DNA of 64,000 nucleotides from an uncultured Bacteroidia bacterium (GTDB lineage Bacteria; Bacteroidota; Bacteroidia; Bacteroidales; UBA932). The stretch is taken from positions 1-64,000 of the forward strand of contig CADASN010000001.1 in NCBI GenBank assembly GCA_902790635.1. The letters run 5' to 3'. The notes beneath the pieces are model-generated. The model had not been told where the DNA came from and did no database searches. It saw nothing but the letters and a program-made list of their open reading frames with translations. A program made the translations under genes and the position numbers. Shown piece after piece: positions 63,517-64,000 of the stretch; position 1 is the first letter of the stretch; every line of letters begins with the position of its first letter.

Positions 63517-64000
63517 ATGGACAGAATTGATTTGGTCAAGGAATCCTTCGAAAGGAAAGAGGTTCCGGCAGAAGTCCCCGCTGGCAAGACTTCCGAGTAT
63601 TTCGGCGAACTCGTGTTCGACCGCAAGAAGATGTGCAAATACCTGGATGCCGACAGCCTCCAGGCGCTCCTGGCCTGCATCGAAGGCGGTGAGCCGCTCG
63701 ACCGCAAAACGGCCGACGGCGTGGCCCGCGGCATGAAGGAATGGGCCATGGAGCATGGTGTGACCCATGTCACCCACTGGTTCCAGCCGCTCACCGAAGG
63801 CACCGCCGAGAAGCATGACTCCCTGATCGACTATGACGGCAAAGGCGGCGTGATCGAGACCTTCGACGGCAAGATGCTTGCCCAGCAGGAGCCGGACGCC
63901 TCGTCCTTCCCCAGCGGCGGCATCCGCGCCACCTTCGAAGCCCGCGGCTATACCGCCTGGGATCCGACCTCCCCGGTCTTCATCCTCGACGACACGCTTT
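63517..64000 (+). CDS. glnN: glutamine synthetase type III (3' truncated by window end)
   Basis: The frame runs from [20 protein letters not shown] to the window edge, 161 codons without a stop. [20 protein letters not shown] and [19 protein letters not shown] are characteristic of the GSIII N-terminal region, the large dodecameric enzyme common in Bacteroides. It makes glutamine from glutamate, ammonia and ATP. It has a 300-base upstream region with a Gln-rich leader ORF and hairpin. The catalytic C-terminal part is outside the window. Confidence 0.94.
   Translation, partial: MDRIDLVKESFERKEVPAEVPAGKTSEYFGELVFDRKKMCKYLDADSLQALLACIEGGEPLDRKTADGVARGMKEWAMEHGVTHVTHWFQPLTEGTAEKHDSLIDYDGKGGVIETFDGKMLAQQEPDASSFPSGGIRATFEARGYTAWDPTSPVFILDDTL

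Noticed and set aside
1-64000. tRNA, rRNA, T-box, known riboswitches, CRISPR, transposases and integrases
   Set aside because: I looked for cloverleaf-like segments, regularly spaced repeats and transposase or integrase motifs and saw none. Small or divergent RNA genes could still be missed without a covariance search.

Overview
This 64 kb window is very probably a chromosomal segment of a Bacteroidales bacterium with GC-rich genes. Four things point there. Promoters match the Bacteroidetes consensus (TTTG, about 19 nt, TAnnTTTG). Bacteroidetes-typical families are present: a DUF4251 lipoprotein, a DUF1460 amidase-like protein, type III glutamine synthetase and an ORF6N protein. Shine-Dalgarno sequences are mostly absent. 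AT-rich DNA is confined to short promoter islands. I cannot name the genus from sequence alone. Both ends cut a gene: an ABC ATPase at the left and glutamine synthetase III at the right. I found no rRNA, tRNA, CRISPR array, insertion sequence or phage.

Layout. 1-6235: a MacB/FtsX-type ABC exporter locus (ATPase and two paralogous permeases) interrupted by two reverse-strand genes, an O6-alkylguanine methyltransferase and an ORF6N-domain gene. 6240-13310: a complete histidine operon, hisG-D-C-B-H-A-F-IE, preceded by a promoter, a 13-codon leader ORF with four consecutive His codons and an intrinsic terminator. 13343-17841 (reverse): a small rhamnogalacturonan-type locus encoding a GH105-CE12 fusion, a GH2 enzyme and a HAD phosphatase. 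17893-23943: ThrE-type exporter, a secreted protein with a putative glycan-binding domain, MTA/SAH nucleosidase, a metallo-beta-lactamase-fold hydrolase, NhaC-type antiporter and Hsp20. 24001-24542: a non-coding stretch with two operator-like dyads and two long hairpin elements sharing a core. 24543-33921: glutamate dehydrogenase, a large PEP-synthase-like protein, a DUF1460 protein, an unknown 605-residue protein, PgeF, DUF4251 and a potassium channel. 34013-35208: a polytopic membrane protein (DUF5692-like) and a terminator.

35211-57939 is an amino-acid factory. Reverse: thrA-thrB-thrC-asd. Forward: ilvD-ilvB-ilvN-ilvC-leuA-leuC-leuD-(citramalate synthase-like)-leuB-ilvE-aminotransferase-metX-lysC-lysA. 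58029-61777 (reverse): nadE, an AGCS symporter and a thioesterase. 61954-64000: rhomboid protease, an unknown lipoprotein, then a Gln/Asn-rich leader ORF and hairpin upstream of glutamine synthetase III.

Together the genes convert aspartate to threonine, methionine and lysine precursors, pyruvate or 2-oxobutanoate to branched-chain amino acids, and PRPP/ATP to histidine, with ammonia assimilation by gdhA and glnN. Genes within the operons overlap by 1 to about 37 nt or lie within a few bases, suggesting translational coupling. The most interesting observation is that two nitrogen-rich amino-acid loci (his and glnN) are each preceded by a short ORF rich in the relevant amino acid plus a strong hairpin, which is the architecture of ribosome-mediated attenuation.
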